From: Ornithinimicrobium laminariae | GTDB taxonomy: Bacteria; Actinomycetota; Actinomycetes; Actinomycetales; Dermatophilaceae | Reading direction: 5' to 3' | Assembly: GCF_019457945.1 (NCBI RefSeq) | Contig: NZ_JAHZSU010000001.1 | Coordinates: 639,538-703,537, forward strand | Length of the DNA stretch: 64,000 bases | Shown here: positions 51,006-60,417 of the stretch, one piece after another | Layout: each line of letters opens with the position of its first letter | How positions within the stretch are numbered: position 1 is the first letter of the stretch | Made by a program: the position numbers and the translations under genes | The notes under the pieces: model-generated | Database searches by the model: none | Told to the model about the DNA's origin: nothing | The model's input: the letters and a program-made list of their open reading frames with translations, nothing else

Positions 51006-53004
51006 TGGTGCCACCCTCGCTGGTGTTCTGCCATGACGTGGAGGGCATGCCCTCGGAAACCTGGTGGCCGTTAGACTGTGCTCGCACCTCGGCAGGCGTC
51101 AAGACCGGTCCGCGTTCGTGCACGGTGCGGGCGTCGTTGGACAGCCAGATCGGGCGACGAGGACGCTTGATGACATCGGCAAACATGACCGCCAACTCTT
51201 CGGCGTTCAGTGTCTCCTTTTCCATCAACTCCAACACCAACTTGTCGAGCAAGTCGCGGTTGTCGTTAAGCGCGTGCCAGGCCTCGTCGTGAGCGGCTTC
51301 GATGAACCGGCGCACCTCCTGGTCAACCAAGCTCGCGAGGTTCTCGGAGTATTCGCGCTCGTGACCCATGTCGCGGCCCAAGAAGACCTCACCCGAGCCG
51401 GAGCCCAACTTTATGGCGCCAACGCGCTCGCTCATGCCGTATTCGGTGACCATCTTGCGGGCCATCCCGGTGGCCTTTTCGATGTCGTTCGAGGCACCGG
51501 TGGTGGGGTCGTGGAAGATGATCTCTTCGGCGACACGGCCACCCAGTGCGTAGGCCAACTGGTCCAACAACTCGTTGCGAGTCGTGGAGTACTTGTCATC
51601 CAGGGGCAACACCATCGTGTAGCCCAACGCGCGACCGCGCGGCAAGATCGTGATCTTGCTGACTGGGTCAGTGTTGTTCATCGCCGCAGCAACCAGGGCG
51701 TGACCACCCTCGTGGTACGCGGTGACCTTGCGTTCCTTTTCGCTCATCACTCGGGTCCGTTTCTGCGGGCCGGCGATGCTGCGGTCGATGGCCTCATCCA
51801 GGTGCTTGTCCGTGATGATCTTGGCGTCCTGACGGGCGGCCAGCAAGGCAGCCTCGTTCAACACGTTGGCCAGGTCTGCACCGGAGAAGCCGGGTGTGCG
51901 GCGAGCGACGGTTGCGAGGTCAACGTCTTCCGCAACCGGCTTGCCCTTTGCGTGCACCTGCAAGATGTGCAGGCGGCCTTCCATACCGGGCGCCTCAACA
52001 GCGATCTGGCGGTCAAAACGACCTGGACGCAGCAAAGCCGGGTCAAGAATGTCAGGGCGGTTTGTCGCAGCAATCAAGATGACGTTGGTGGTGGAGTCGA
52101 AGCCATCCATCTCAACCAGCAACTGGTTTAGCGTCTGCTCACGTTCATCGTGCCCACCGCCGAGGCCAGCGCCACGGTGACGGCCAACAGCGTCGATCTC
52201 GTCCACAAAGATGATGGCCGGTGAGTTTTCCTTGGCCTGTTCAAACAGGTCGCGCACACGGGAAGCACCGACACCGACGAACATTTCAACGAAGTCAGAA
52301 CCGGAGATGCTGTAGAACGGCACGCCTGCTTCACCTGCGACAGCGCGAGCGAGCAGAGTCTTACCTGTTCCGGGAGGGCCATAAAGCAAGACGCCCTTGG
52401 GGATCTTGGCGCCTACATCCTGGAACTTGCGCGGCGCCGCCAAGAAGTCCTTGATCTCGGCGAGCTCTTCGACAGCCTCATCGCTACCGGCGACGTCGGC
52501 AAAAGTGACCTTCGGGCGGTCAGGCGCTGCCAACTTGGCCTTGGACTTGCCAAACTGCATGACGCCCCGGCCGCCACCCTGCATACGCGTCATCAAGAAG
52601 AGGAAGAGGCCCAAAATCAGCAGCAGCGGGACAACGGTGATCAGCAAGGAGACAAACCAGTTTTGCTGAGCCGGGTCGTCGTTGACGCCATCGGCAGGCA
52701 CGTTATCGCTCAGCGCAGTAACCACAATCTCGCCACGCGACTCGACGTAGAAGGCCTGCACCTTTTCAGTGGCGTCGCTGCCATCATTCGGGCTATAGGC
52801 ACTGGTCAGCGTCAGGTCGACCCGGTTGGGGGTCACCTCAGCCGAAGCAACGTCACCATCGTTGATCAGTGTCATCACTTCAGAGGTGTCAACGCGGGTG
52901 TACTCACTCGGCTGCAGCACTGTGAACCAGAGGAAGCCCAGGCCCACGATCAAGACGATCCAGACCCAGGGCTTAGTGCGCGGCTGCTTCTTCTTTTTGC
53001 TCAT
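50986..53004 (-). CDS. ftsH: ATP-dependent zinc metalloprotease FtsH
   Basis: A 672-residue membrane-anchored AAA+ protease. TM1 spans about 13-30 ([17 protein letters not shown]), then an extracytoplasmic domain, TM2 about 116-138. The AAA+ module has Walker A GPPGTGKT at 209-216, Walker [12 protein letters not shown], and the SRH with [18 protein letters not shown]. The metalloprotease site is HEGGH at 431-435 (with a second ligand Asp downstream in [17 protein letters not shown]). The C-terminal 60 residues are low in complexity and Gly/Glu-rich. It quality-controls membrane proteins and is flanked by hpt and folE as in most actinobacteria. Confidence 0.97.
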   Translation of the reverse strand: MSKKKKQPRTKPWVWIVLIVGLGFLWFTVLQPSEYTRVDTSEVMTLINDGDVASAEVTPNRVDLTLTSAYSPNDGSDATEKVQAFYVESRGEIVVTALSDNVPADGVNDDPAQQNWFVSLLITVVPLLLILGLFLFLMTRMQGGGRGVMQFGKSKAKLAAPDRPKVTFADVAGSDEAVEELAEIKDFLAAPRKFQDVGAKIPKGVLLYGPPGTGKTLLARAVAGEAGVPFYSISGSDFVEMFVGVGASRVRDLFEQAKENSPAIIFVDEIDAVGRHRGAGLGGGHDEREQTLNQLLVEMDGFDSTTNVILIAATNRPDILDPALLRPGRFDRQIAVEAPGMEGRLHILQVHAKGKPVAEDVDLATVARRTPGFSGADLANVLNEAALLAARQDAKIITDKHLDEAIDRSIAGPQKRTRVMSEKERKVTAYHEGGHALVAAAMNNTDPVSKITILPRGRALGYTMVLPLDDKYSTTRNELLDQLAYALGGRVAEEIIFHDPTTGASNDIEKATGMARKMVTEYGMSERVGAIKLGSGSGEVFLGRDMGHEREYSENLASLVDQEVRRFIEAAHDEAWHALNDNRDLLDKLVLELMEKETLNAEELAVMFADVIKRPRRPIWLSNDARTVHERGPVLTPAEVRAQSNGHQVSEGMPSTSWQNTSEGGTNEFGQA

Positions 53005-53098
53005 TCGCTCTCGGGGCAGGGCCCCGCTCCTTTTGCTCGAAATGACAGGGGAAGTCTCCTGTCGTCAACGTGTCGCAGCGTCCAAGTGTTCCAGAGGA

Positions 53099-53650
53099 TC
53101 ACTCATACATGTGCGGGGCGAGGATGCCGATGACCCGCAGGTTGCGGTATGCCTCGGCAAAGTCCAGGCCGTAGCCGACGACAAACTCGTTCTCAATGTC
53201 GAAGCCGACATACTTCACATCGATCTCCACCTTGGCTGCTTCGGGCTTGCGCAGCAGGGTGCAGATCTCGACGGACGCGGGGTTGCGGGACAAGAGGTTG
53301 GTGCGGATCCAGCTCAGCGTGAGCCCAGAGTCGATGATGTCTTCGACGATCAGGACGTGCCGTCCACCGATGTCAGTGTCAAGGTCCTTCAGGATGCGCA
53401 CCACACCGGAGGACTTGGTGCCTGAGCCATACGAAGAGACCGCCATCCAGTCCATCTCGGCCGATCCCGGCAGCGATCGCATCAGGTCAGCCATCACGAC
53501 GACGGCACCCTTCAGGACACCAACCAGCAAGACGTTCTTGTCTGCGTAGTCTGCCCAGATGTCTTGGCCCAACTCATTGAGCCGCCCCTGAATCTCATCC
53601 TCGGTCAGGAGGACCCGCTCGAGGTCGGCTCCCATGTGCTGTGCGTCCAT
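53099..53650 (-). CDS. hpt: Hypoxanthine phosphoribosyltransferase
   Basis: A 183-residue purine-salvage enzyme making IMP and GMP. The PRPP-binding motif is HVLIVEDIIDSGLTLSWI and the flexible loop VSSYGSGTKSSGVVRILKD; the N-terminal KGAVVVMADLMRSL is the other standard piece. GGAG five bases before ATG 53650 decides the start; an open frame to 53812 lies inside tilS. Sits between tilS and ftsH. Confidence 0.95.
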   Translation of the reverse strand: MDAQHMGADLERVLLTEDEIQGRLNELGQDIWADYADKNVLLVGVLKGAVVVMADLMRSLPGSAEMDWMAVSSYGSGTKSSGVVRILKDLDTDIGGRHVLIVEDIIDSGLTLSWIRTNLLSRNPASVEICTLLRKPEAAKVEIDVKYVGFDIENEFVVGYGLDFAEAYRNLRVIGILAPHMYE

Positions 53651-53723
53651 GACTACTCCAAAGCTGTGAGCGATTGCAGAGGTGGCGTGGTGCGGGCGCG
53701 CATAACGCGCTCGGGTCACGAGG

Positions 53724-54722
53724 TTAAGGGGCCTCCAGCCACACAGCAGAATGCTTGCGCTGTGCTTGGACGCCTCCAGGCAGATTGATCGGTCCTTGAC
53801 CATGCCAGTCAACCAGCAACCGGTCGATTTCGCCCAAATGGGTCGAGGTCAACGCTCCTGGTGCGCTGCCGAATGCATGAGCAGCCCGCTGCCAACACCT
53901 CATCCGGATGGCGGCGGGCAGGGCCAGCAGGTCTGTGACACCCCAGGGCTGCTCCCCCAACTCTGCGTATGCCGTCTTCGCCCACTCGTCCAACGCTTCG
54001 GTGTCGGTGCGCAGCAAAGACGCGCTACGCGCCAACGCCGCGCCGATGCCAGGACCTAGCTGAGCGTCCAACGTGACGATAGCTTCGCGTGCTCGCACTC
54101 GGGCGAATCGTTGGTCGGCGTTGTGCGGGTCTTGCCATGCGGCAATGCCGAGGTCCGCGCAGCACTGCGCTGTTGTTAACTTCGGGACAGACAACAGGGG
54201 TCGTAGCAACTGTGGGCTGGATGGGTCATCGGGGATGAGATCCCGTGCAGCCGGCATTCCAGCCAGAGCGTTGGCCCCGGACCCGCGGGCAAGACCGAGC
54301 AGCACACTCTCGGCTTGATCGTCCTGGGTGTGGCCAACCAACACTGCTGACGCCCCGATGTCTGCGGCGTAGCGAGACAGCGCCGCATACCTTGAGGCCC
54401 GAGCGTCGGCTTCTAAGCCGGCTTCGGTGCGCTCGACGGTGACCGACGCAATCTGCGTCTGCTCGATGCCAAGCTCGGCGCACTGGCGAGCCGCCTGCTG
54501 CGCTACCTGGGCCGAGCTATCTTGCAAGCCATGGTCAACGATCAGCGCGAACGCTTGACCAGGACCTCTCGACATTTCGTGGGCCAAGCCCGCTGCGAGC
54601 GCCAACGAGTCGGCTCCCCCGCTGCAACCGACAACCACCCGTTGGTCGCACACACCAGCGTCCGCGAGTGCCTGTCGCACCGCGAGGCGCACTGCTGCGA
54701 CGGCCGCGGGCGGACCAACCAC
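53724..54722 (-). CDS. tilS: tRNA(Ile)-lysidine synthase TilS
   Basis: A 332-residue enzyme that modifies C34 of tRNA-Ile(CAU) so that it reads AUA. The PP-loop ATPase motif VVVGCSGGADSLALAAGL is at about residues 29-46, followed by IVDHGLQDSSAQVAQQAA and the conserved VLVGHTQDDQAESVLLGLARGSG segment (stated in parts: VLVGHTQDDQAESVL). It lacks the large C-terminal domains of E. coli TilS but keeps the length usual in actinobacteria. GTG 54722 overlaps the upstream stop region (TAG at 54724). Long upstream frame to 54860 is not used. Confidence 0.93.
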   Translation of the reverse strand: MVGPPAAVAAVRLAVRQALADAGVCDQRVVVGCSGGADSLALAAGLAHEMSRGPGQAFALIVDHGLQDSSAQVAQQAARQCAELGIEQTQIASVTVERTEAGLEADARASRYAALSRYAADIGASAVLVGHTQDDQAESVLLGLARGSGANALAGMPAARDLIPDDPSSPQLLRPLLSVPKLTTAQCCADLGIAAWQDPHNADQRFARVRAREAIVTLDAQLGPGIGAALARSASLLRTDTEALDEWAKTAYAELGEQPWGVTDLLALPAAIRMRCWQRAAHAFGSAPGALTSTHLGEIDRLLVDWHGQGPINLPGGVQAQRKHSAVWLEAP

Positions 54723-54723
54723 G

Positions 54724-55806
54724 CTATCCGTGGACCCGGCGCACCCAGGCTGCCGGATCACTGATTTCGCTGGGCAGCGGAAGGGTCTCAGATGATGTCC
54801 AGATGGCGTTGAAGTCGTCGCGGCCAATCTGGTCGACGACGGCGCGCACGAAGACTGCACCGTCGCGGTATTGCTTCATCTTGGCGTCGAGGCCCAGCAA
54901 GCGCCGCAAGATGACGTCGATGCTGCCTGCCCCCTTGCGTCGTTCATTGAAGCGCTTGCGGATCTGGTCAACGCTGGGGATCACGGCCGGGCCAACTTCG
55001 TCCATCACGACGTCGGCGTGCCCTTCGAGCAGCGACATGATGGCGGTGACCTTGGCGATCTGCTCGCGTTGCTCGTCGTCGGCCAACAAAGTGGTGATGT
55101 CGACCTCACCGCGGATGACGCCAGGCAGCCCTTGGGCAAAGGCTTCTAACTTTTGCGCGGTGTCTGCGCCTCCGACCATGCCTTGCCCGAGGCTTTGCGC
55201 GCTCTCGATGAGGTGCTCGCGCAACCAAGGGACGGCGGTGAATTGCACTCGATGGGTTTCTTCGTGCAGGCACACCCAGAGACGGAAGTCACTCGGGTTG
55301 ACCTCCAACTCACGCTCAGCCGACAAGATGTTGGGCGCCACGAGCAACAAGCGAGGCGTGCCTTGCGGTGCCAGGTCGTATTGGCCCAGGACCTTGGTGC
55401 TGACAAAGGCGAAGAGGCCAGCAACCTCACCCCCGGTCACCACTCCCCCGACTCGGTTGGCTAGATCGCTCGGTGCGCCGAGGTCTTTGCCTGATTCGAG
55501 TCGCTTGTCACGCTCACGATCGACCGCCGCGTCGAGAACAGGCCCCAGCATTCCGCGTGCTGACTCGACATTGGCTGAAATCCAGCCCGCGCGGTCGACG
55601 ACCAGCGGTGGCGCTGCGCTGGGCGGTGCATGCAGGCCGCTGGTTTCGGCGACTGGGTCGATCGCCACCTGTGTTGCCCGCCGCAATTCCGAGACAACGT
55701 CTTTCACCTGCACCCGTGAGGCCTTGGGTCCGGCAGGCACCAACTTTGTGGCAGCGGAAGCAGCAAAACTCCAGTTGACGTAGTCACGCCCAGCGATGGC
55801 AGTCAT
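54724..55806 (-). CDS. Zinc-dependent metalloprotease-like protein (DUF2342)
   Basis: A 360-residue protein of the zincin-like DUF2342 family, sometimes annotated as coenzyme F420 biosynthesis-associated. The zinc-binding motif is LWVCLHEETHRVQFTAVPWL (HEETH), with a downstream Glu in MSLLEGHADVVMDEVG. N-terminal WSFAASAATKLVPAGPKAS and GRVNANV-like segment WISANVESARGML are conserved. GGGG precedes ATG 55806; a longer frame to 55908 lies inside dacB. It is always near tilS and hpt in actinobacteria as I know it; no activity is proven and F420 involvement is not supported here. Confidence 0.9.
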   Translation of the reverse strand: MTAIAGRDYVNWSFAASAATKLVPAGPKASRVQVKDVVSELRRATQVAIDPVAETSGLHAPPSAAPPLVVDRAGWISANVESARGMLGPVLDAAVDRERDKRLESGKDLGAPSDLANRVGGVVTGGEVAGLFAFVSTKVLGQYDLAPQGTPRLLLVAPNILSAERELEVNPSDFRLWVCLHEETHRVQFTAVPWLREHLIESAQSLGQGMVGGADTAQKLEAFAQGLPGVIRGEVDITTLLADDEQREQIAKVTAIMSLLEGHADVVMDEVGPAVIPSVDQIRKRFNERRKGAGSIDVILRRLLGLDAKMKQYRDGAVFVRAVVDQIGRDDFNAIWTSSETLPLPSEISDPAAWVRRVHG

Positions 55807-55825
55807 ATCCCCAACGTAACCCGGC

Positions 55826-57313
55826 TCAACAACCGCAATCGGCAACGTCGGCCAAAATTGAGTCAATCTGAGCGCGAGCGTTGAGGAAGTCGCCGCCGAG
55901 GCCGACATCGTTATCGGTCAGAGCAAACGCCAGCAGCCGACCATCATCGGTGACGATGTAGCCAGCCAGTGCGGTCATCTCCGGTAGCGATCCCGTCTTA
56001 GCTCGAATGACGCCTTTGCCTTCAGTCGCCGCATCGGTGAGGAAGCGGTCAAAGAGGGTGCCGTTGAGGCCCGCAATCGGCAACTCATCCAGTGCGTCCT
56101 GGAAGGCGGGGTGCTCCCCGTTTGCTCCCTCGACCAGCAGATCGCCGAGGACTCGCACTGGGATGGTGGTCCCATCCGACAGGCCAGAAGTATCGGACAA
56201 CTGCACACCGGTGGTGTCGACGCCGTAGACGTCCTTGATCTGACTGGTGACCCACGCGTTGACGGACTCTTGCTCGCCGGGCTCACCCGCTCGCACCGTG
56301 GCCTGCCGGGCAAGTTGCTCCAGCATCGCGTTATCGCTGGTGCGCAGACCGACGCCCAGCACCTCGGCGAGAGGCGCGGACTCGACCATCGCAATCTGGC
56401 CAGCATCACCCGGGGCTTCGGCGCGCTCGATATCGCCTGAGACGACATCGACTCCTTCGTCACTCAGCGTCTGCACGAATGCTTCGGCCACAACCATTGC
56501 GGGGTCTTGGGGTGATGGATCAAACGGCAACGCTCGATCGCCAGCAAAGCCCAGCATGGTGATGCGACCAGCAAAGCCGTTGGTGACCCAGTAGTCCGTC
56601 CAGTCTGGGACCACAGAGGAGCCCGAGGCATACGAGGTGTCGAGCGAGACCGTGATCGGGCCATTGACGCCTTGCATTTCTAAGGCCGATGCCGTTTGCC
56701 TGGCTAAATCGGTGACGCCAGCGTGACCCACAACGTTGTTGGGGTTGCCGGCGCCCGCGCTTAGCAGCATGTCGCCACCGGCGACTAAGGCGATCGTCGC
56801 GCCTGGGGATGCGGTTGCTGTCGCGCTATCGGAATCTCCGCCTGCATCGGTGTCGGCGCCACCGTCTGTGCCTTCGGCAGGCACCACGACCACTGAGGTT
56901 TTGAGCGTCTCCAGCGGAGCGAATTGCGTCATGACAGCGGCAGCGGTCAGCAACTTGGTCGTTGAAGCAGGCGTCAGTGACTTGTTGGCGCGGGTGTCAT
57001 AGAGAGTCTCGCCGCTCTCGACATCGCGGATCGTCAGCGCTCGGTCGTTCACGTCGCCGAGCGCATCATCACTCCACCCCGCGGACACGATTGGCTCTAG
57101 AGCAGAGGCATCCACTGCGGTGCCGTCCGTCAACGCTGCGAGACCTGGCTCGGCCAGCGGCTCCGTCACCGTGGGACGAATGGCAGCCTGCGCCGCCAAG
57201 ACGTCGTCATCACCCTCGACATCGGTCTGCGCTACTGCCATTGGGGCACAAAGCACCCCGGCCGCGAGGGCAGCCAAGGCAATGCCCGGCATACCCCGTT
57301 TCCCCCATGCCAT
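55826..57313 (-). CDS. dacB: D-alanyl-D-alanine carboxypeptidase/endopeptidase (PBP4, DacB)
   Basis: A 495-residue exported penicillin-binding protein of class C that trims peptidoglycan peptides. Signal peptide up to about residue 28 (IALAALAAGVLCAPMAVAQ). Active-site motifs: SxxK as STTK (Ser117, Lys120, in LTPASTTKLLTAAAVM), SxN as RTSDNAMLEQL, and KTG in VIRAKTGSLPEMTALAGYI. A large low-complexity insertion (GTDGGADTDAGGDSDSATAT) lies between the STTK and SDN parts. GGGAGG four bases before ATG 57313 supports the start. Divergent from ppa. Confidence 0.93.
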   Translation of the reverse strand: MAWGKRGMPGIALAALAAGVLCAPMAVAQTDVEGDDDVLAAQAAIRPTVTEPLAEPGLAALTDGTAVDASALEPIVSAGWSDDALGDVNDRALTIRDVESGETLYDTRANKSLTPASTTKLLTAAAVMTQFAPLETLKTSVVVVPAEGTDGGADTDAGGDSDSATATASPGATIALVAGGDMLLSAGAGNPNNVVGHAGVTDLARQTASALEMQGVNGPITVSLDTSYASGSSVVPDWTDYWVTNGFAGRITMLGFAGDRALPFDPSPQDPAMVVAEAFVQTLSDEGVDVVSGDIERAEAPGDAGQIAMVESAPLAEVLGVGLRTSDNAMLEQLARQATVRAGEPGEQESVNAWVTSQIKDVYGVDTTGVQLSDTSGLSDGTTIPVRVLGDLLVEGANGEHPAFQDALDELPIAGLNGTLFDRFLTDAATEGKGVIRAKTGSLPEMTALAGYIVTDDGRLLAFALTDNDVGLGGDFLNARAQIDSILADVADCGC

Positions 57314-57447
57314 CTGGCCTCCCAATGAATTGTCTGCGTCGATCTGGCAACCACTCTAGGCGCAGCCCCCGACAGAGCGCCGAAGTGTGAGATTCTGCTG
57401 GGAAGCGTTTGACTGTCAGCATCCACTCATGAAGGGACCAAGTCTCT

Positions 57448-57963
57448 ATGTTCTTCGACGTCACGGTCGAAATCCCGCGGGGAAGCCGTAACAAGTACGA
57501 GGTTGACCACGAGACCGGTCGCATTCGTCTTGACCGTCTCCTCTTCACCCCCATGCACTACCCAGCCGACTACGGCTACATCGAAGACACCTTGGGCGAA
57601 GACGGCGACCCGTTGGACGCTTTGGTCCTGCTCGATGAGCCGACTGTGCCCGGCTGCGTGGTGTCGGCTCGTCCGGTGGCGATCTTCCACATGACCGACG
57701 AGGCCGGTGGCGACGACAAGCTGGTCTGTGTCCCCAACGACCCGCGGAAGGAGCACATCCAGGACGTTGCTGACTTGGGCGAGTTTGCCAAGCAGGAGAT
57801 CCAGCACTTCTTTGAGCGCTACAAGGACTTGGAGCCGGGCAAGGAAGTGACCGGTGCCGATTGGGGCGGTCGCGAGGCAGCCGAGAAGGTCTACAACGAA
57901 GCAGTTGTGCGCGCCAAGGAAAACGGCGCGAGCACCGTTCGCTGGGACGGCCCCACGCACTGA
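57448..57963 (+). CDS. ppa: Inorganic pyrophosphatase
   Basis: A 171-residue family I soluble pyrophosphatase. The signature [20 protein letters not shown] carries the metal-binding aspartates; also [30 protein letters not shown] and [19 protein letters not shown] 57448 sits 10 bases after GAAGGGA. A strong terminator follows 23 bp past the stop, so it is probably monocistronic. Confidence 0.96.
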   Translation: MFFDVTVEIPRGSRNKYEVDHETGRIRLDRLLFTPMHYPADYGYIEDTLGEDGDPLDALVLLDEPTVPGCVVSARPVAIFHMTDEAGGDDKLVCVPNDPRKEHIQDVADLGEFAKQEIQHFFERYKDLEPGKEVTGADWGGREAAEKVYNEAVVRAKENGASTVRWDGPTH

Positions 57964-57986
57964 CCTGCACTTTTAGCGCAACGCAG

Positions 57987-58018
57987 CGACCGCCATACCG
58001 AATGAGGTATGGCGGTCG
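57987..58018 (+). terminator. Strong terminator after ppa
   Basis: Perfect 13-bp arms CGACCGCCATACC and GGTATGGCGGTCG around a 6-base loop (GAATGA), followed by TTG. The stem is long enough to work for both strands. Confidence 0.85.
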
Positions 58019-58020
58019 TT

Positions 58021-58034
58021 GACGTTTAAACGTC
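58021..58034. promoter_or_regulatory. 14-bp perfect palindrome upstream of the DUF3352 gene
   Basis: GACGTTTAAACGTC is a perfect palindrome 105 bp upstream of the DUF3352 start, right after the ppa terminator. With TTGACG at 58019-58024 it could overlap a -35 box. No regulator can be named. Confidence 0.4.
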
Positions 58035-58139
58035 ACGTTTAGGTCACGGAGCAAGAAAGTCGTGAAACCTGCGGAACGATGTTCTCGTCCACAAAGCATC
58101 AGCCCCTGACCGGGGCAAGAGATCCAGGGAGCGGACATC

Positions 58140-59684
58140 ATGAGTTACGCAAATGCCAACTATGGCCAAGTGTCGGGGCGCCTTTCGAAGGGCGTGTGGC
58201 TGTTGATCACTTTGGCGTTGATCTTCTCGCTGGTGATTATCGGCGGAGCGATCGCTGCCGTGCAGGTGCTGTCCGGCGGCGGCGACAAACCGTCCTCTGC
58301 CTTGCCACAGGAGAGCATCGGCTACCTCGAGCTTGACCTTGACCCCAGCGCGAGCCAGAAGTTGTCGGCACTGAGCTTCATCTCTGAGATTGATATCGAA
58401 GAGCTTGACGACATGAAGAGCGGCGACGGATTCGGGTCGTTGATCAACGAGGGTTTCGCTAGCGACCCCGAGTTGGCCGGCATGACCTACGAAGAAGACG
58501 TCGAGCCGTGGCTCGGCCAGCGTGCAGGCATCGCCGGTCTGATGGTCGACGGTGAGCCCGAGCCAATCCCCGTCCTTGCCGTGCAGGTGACGGATGAGGA
58601 CGCAGCACGCGAGTTCTTTGAGACCCCCGGCGTCGCGGATGAGTCGGGCGAGTTCACCTTCACCGGCGACTACCTGGTGATCACCGACGCTGGCCACCTG
58701 ACTTCCTACGAATCCGCCATGGACGAGGGCAGCCTCGATGACAACGACAAGTTCAACGAGGCCATGTCCGAGTTAGGCGACAAGGGCATCATGACGGTCT
58801 GGGGTGACTACGCCGCCCTTAGCGAGCTCGAAGATGCACAGGTCGCCATGGATGACTTCGGTGTCGAAGAAGACTTTGGCCTTGAGGATGACATGGCCAA
58901 CGCCTACGGCCTAAGCCCCGAGGACTACGCGGACGCCAGTGCGGCCATGACGATTCGTTTCGGCGATGACTACCTAGAGATGTACGGCGTCACGGTTGGT
59001 GTCGACAGTCCCGTTGACCTGAGCGGCGACTCGGCGCACTTGATCGGCGATCTGCCAGATGACACCTCCTTTGCCTTGGGCGTCGAGAACGGTGACGTGC
59101 TGGCCAATCACGCTTGGGATCAGTTCGCCACGTCTTTCCCGGACGAGGCACAGTCCCTCGTTGACGAAGCCGCCTACGAAGGCTTCGAACTGCCCCGTGA
59201 CATCGCCACCGTCTTTGGCAACAGCATGACCATCAGCGGCGGCCCCAGCGTCGGCACCCAGTTTGACGAGATGGCCAACGACGGCACGTCGGGCACTGTC
59301 GACCTGGGCTACCAGGCCGACACCGACGTCGAGCGCCTCAACGAGCTGTGGTTCGCCTTGACCGCCGGTCAGGATGTCTCGCCTGTTGTGGTCGGTGACG
59401 ACGGCGACGTCTGGCGGATGACCGGTGGCCAGCCCTACCTAGACCAGTTGGCTGATGGGGGTTCGTTGACCGGCAGCGATGTCTTCGAAACGGCAGTCCC
59501 CGAGGCAGAAGACGCGCAGTTTGTCGCCTTTGTGAACATCGACAACTTTGAGTCGATGTACCTGGATGAGGTGCCCGCTGAGGGTCGCTCCGCCATTGAG
59601 TCGATCGCCGCGGTGGGCATGACGAGCCAGTTGAGCGAGGACGGCAACGGTTCGTTTAGCCTGCGGGTTGTCGCGAACAACTAG
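58140..59684 (+). CDS. DUF3352 domain-containing membrane-anchored protein
   Basis: A 514-residue protein with a single N-terminal membrane anchor (residues 18-42, VWLLITLALIFSLVIIGGAI) and a very acidic extracytoplasmic part of about 460 residues, consistent with the DUF3352 family of actinobacteria. Conserved-looking segments are IGYLELDLDPSASQKLSAL, VEPWLGQRAGIAGLMVDG and FTFTGDYLVITDAGHLT. It carries no catalytic residues that I recognise. AGGGAG is ten bases before ATG 58140. A terminator follows its stop. Function unknown. Confidence 0.85.
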   Translation: MSYANANYGQVSGRLSKGVWLLITLALIFSLVIIGGAIAAVQVLSGGGDKPSSALPQESIGYLELDLDPSASQKLSALSFISEIDIEELDDMKSGDGFGSLINEGFASDPELAGMTYEEDVEPWLGQRAGIAGLMVDGEPEPIPVLAVQVTDEDAAREFFETPGVADESGEFTFTGDYLVITDAGHLTSYESAMDEGSLDDNDKFNEAMSELGDKGIMTVWGDYAALSELEDAQVAMDDFGVEEDFGLEDDMANAYGLSPEDYADASAAMTIRFGDDYLEMYGVTVGVDSPVDLSGDSAHLIGDLPDDTSFALGVENGDVLANHAWDQFATSFPDEAQSLVDEAAYEGFELPRDIATVFGNSMTISGGPSVGTQFDEMANDGTSGTVDLGYQADTDVERLNELWFALTAGQDVSPVVVGDDGDVWRMTGGQPYLDQLADGGSLTGSDVFETAVPEAEDAQFVAFVNIDNFESMYLDEVPAEGRSAIESIAAVGMTSQLSEDGNGSFSLRVVANN

Positions 59685-59702
59685 TCACTAGCGGTATGCG
59701 AG

Positions 59703-59733
59703 GTGCCCCGGTCTCATGATGAGGCCGGGGCAC
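59703..59733 (+). terminator. Terminator after the DUF3352 gene
   Basis: GTGCCCCGG (59703-59711) and CCGGGGCAC (59725-59733) pair perfectly (9 bp) around a 13-base loop, 19 bp past the stop. There is no T-run. Confidence 0.65.
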
Positions 59734-59799
59734 AACTGCGAATAAGGCGGGCGCTATTCGCAGTTAGCGCAGATAAGTGCGAACAACGCAGGCCTTATT
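59734..59799. repeat. Cluster of inverted repeats
   Basis: AACTGCGAATA (59734-59744) is inverted perfectly as TATTCGCAGTT (59755-59765), and AATAAGGC (59741-59748) recurs inverted as GCCTTATT (59792-59799). The stretch could fold into alternative structures. It begins right after the DUF3352 terminator. It resembles REP/BOX-type intergenic elements, but no second copy was found in this window. Confidence 0.5.
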
Positions 59800-59887
59800 G
59801 GGCGAGCTGGCGTGGTTAGACCTGCCCGGCTGTCCATCGCACCCATCGCGATCGCTGACGCTCCGCACAAAACGGGCTCTAGGGGGC

Positions 59888-59893
59888 TAACCT
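59888..59893 (+). promoter_or_regulatory. Leaderless -10 box of the small membrane protein
   Basis: TAACCT ends seven bases before GTG 59901 with no ribosome site between them. Confidence 0.4.
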
Positions 59894-59900
59894 TCCTGGT

Positions 59901-60113
59901 GTGGCTGCTGATTGGGAATCGCTTTGGGGTCCGCACATGGGTGGCTGGGCCCGGTTCATGGCCTACGCGACTACCTGTGTTGGGGTGCTGATGGTGGCGT
60001 CGGCGTTCTTCCCAGGCCGCGGCTGGTGGGCGGCGGTAGGGGTCTTCTGGCTTTTGTTCGGTGGTCTTTCGTTCTGGCGTGCGCATCACCCAACTAGTTC
60101 CAAGCAGCATTGA
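59901..60113 (+). CDS. Small membrane protein of unknown function
   Basis: A 70-residue protein with two hydrophobic segments (MAYATTCVGVLMVASAFF and WWAAVGVFWLLFGGLSFW) separated by a short GRGW loop, ending in SSKQH. GTG 59901 follows a TAACCT box at leaderless spacing. I do not recognise a family; the two-helix hairpin and codon use are consistent with a real gene. Confidence 0.6.
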   Translation: MAADWESLWGPHMGGWARFMAYATTCVGVLMVASAFFPGRGWWAAVGVFWLLFGGLSFWRAHHPTSSKQH

Positions 60114-60271
60114 TGTCGCGCTGACCGTGCTGTTGCGCTGACATGGCCACAGAGCCCAATTCTGCCTTTCAGGAGGCCTCATCCAGGCTGACTTCCCAAG
60201 CCCAGGCGAGGGGCGCAATACCTGCCCTGAGCAGCAGAACTGCCCCCAACGTTTGTCGAGGGCATGATCTG

Positions 60272-60344
60272 AGCCACCTGTCGGAGTCGAACCGACGACC
60301 TATTCATTACGAGTGAATCGCTCTACCGACTGAGCTAAGGCGGC
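60272..60344 (-). tRNA. tRNA-Thr (anticodon CGT)
   Basis: A complete 73-base cloverleaf: acceptor GCCGCCT/AGGTGGC, D-stem GCTC/GAGC, anticodon stem ATTCA/TGAAT with loop CTCGTAA (anticodon CGT at 60309-60311, reads ACG), T-stem GTCGG/CCGAC with TTCGACT. The discriminator base is T and CCA is not encoded, so it must be added. Lies between the small membrane protein and the TAP-like peptidase gene. Confidence 0.95.
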
Positions 60345-60417
60345 GTGGCCACTAGGGCCTGAAAGAGAATACGTCATCGGGCCCGACTGTTGCCAATCGG
60401 CGGGCCCGATGACGACC

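Noticed and set aside
51064..52131. A long forward open frame opposite ftsH
   Set aside because: It lies fully inside ftsH, has no recognisable motif, and follows its codon periodicity.
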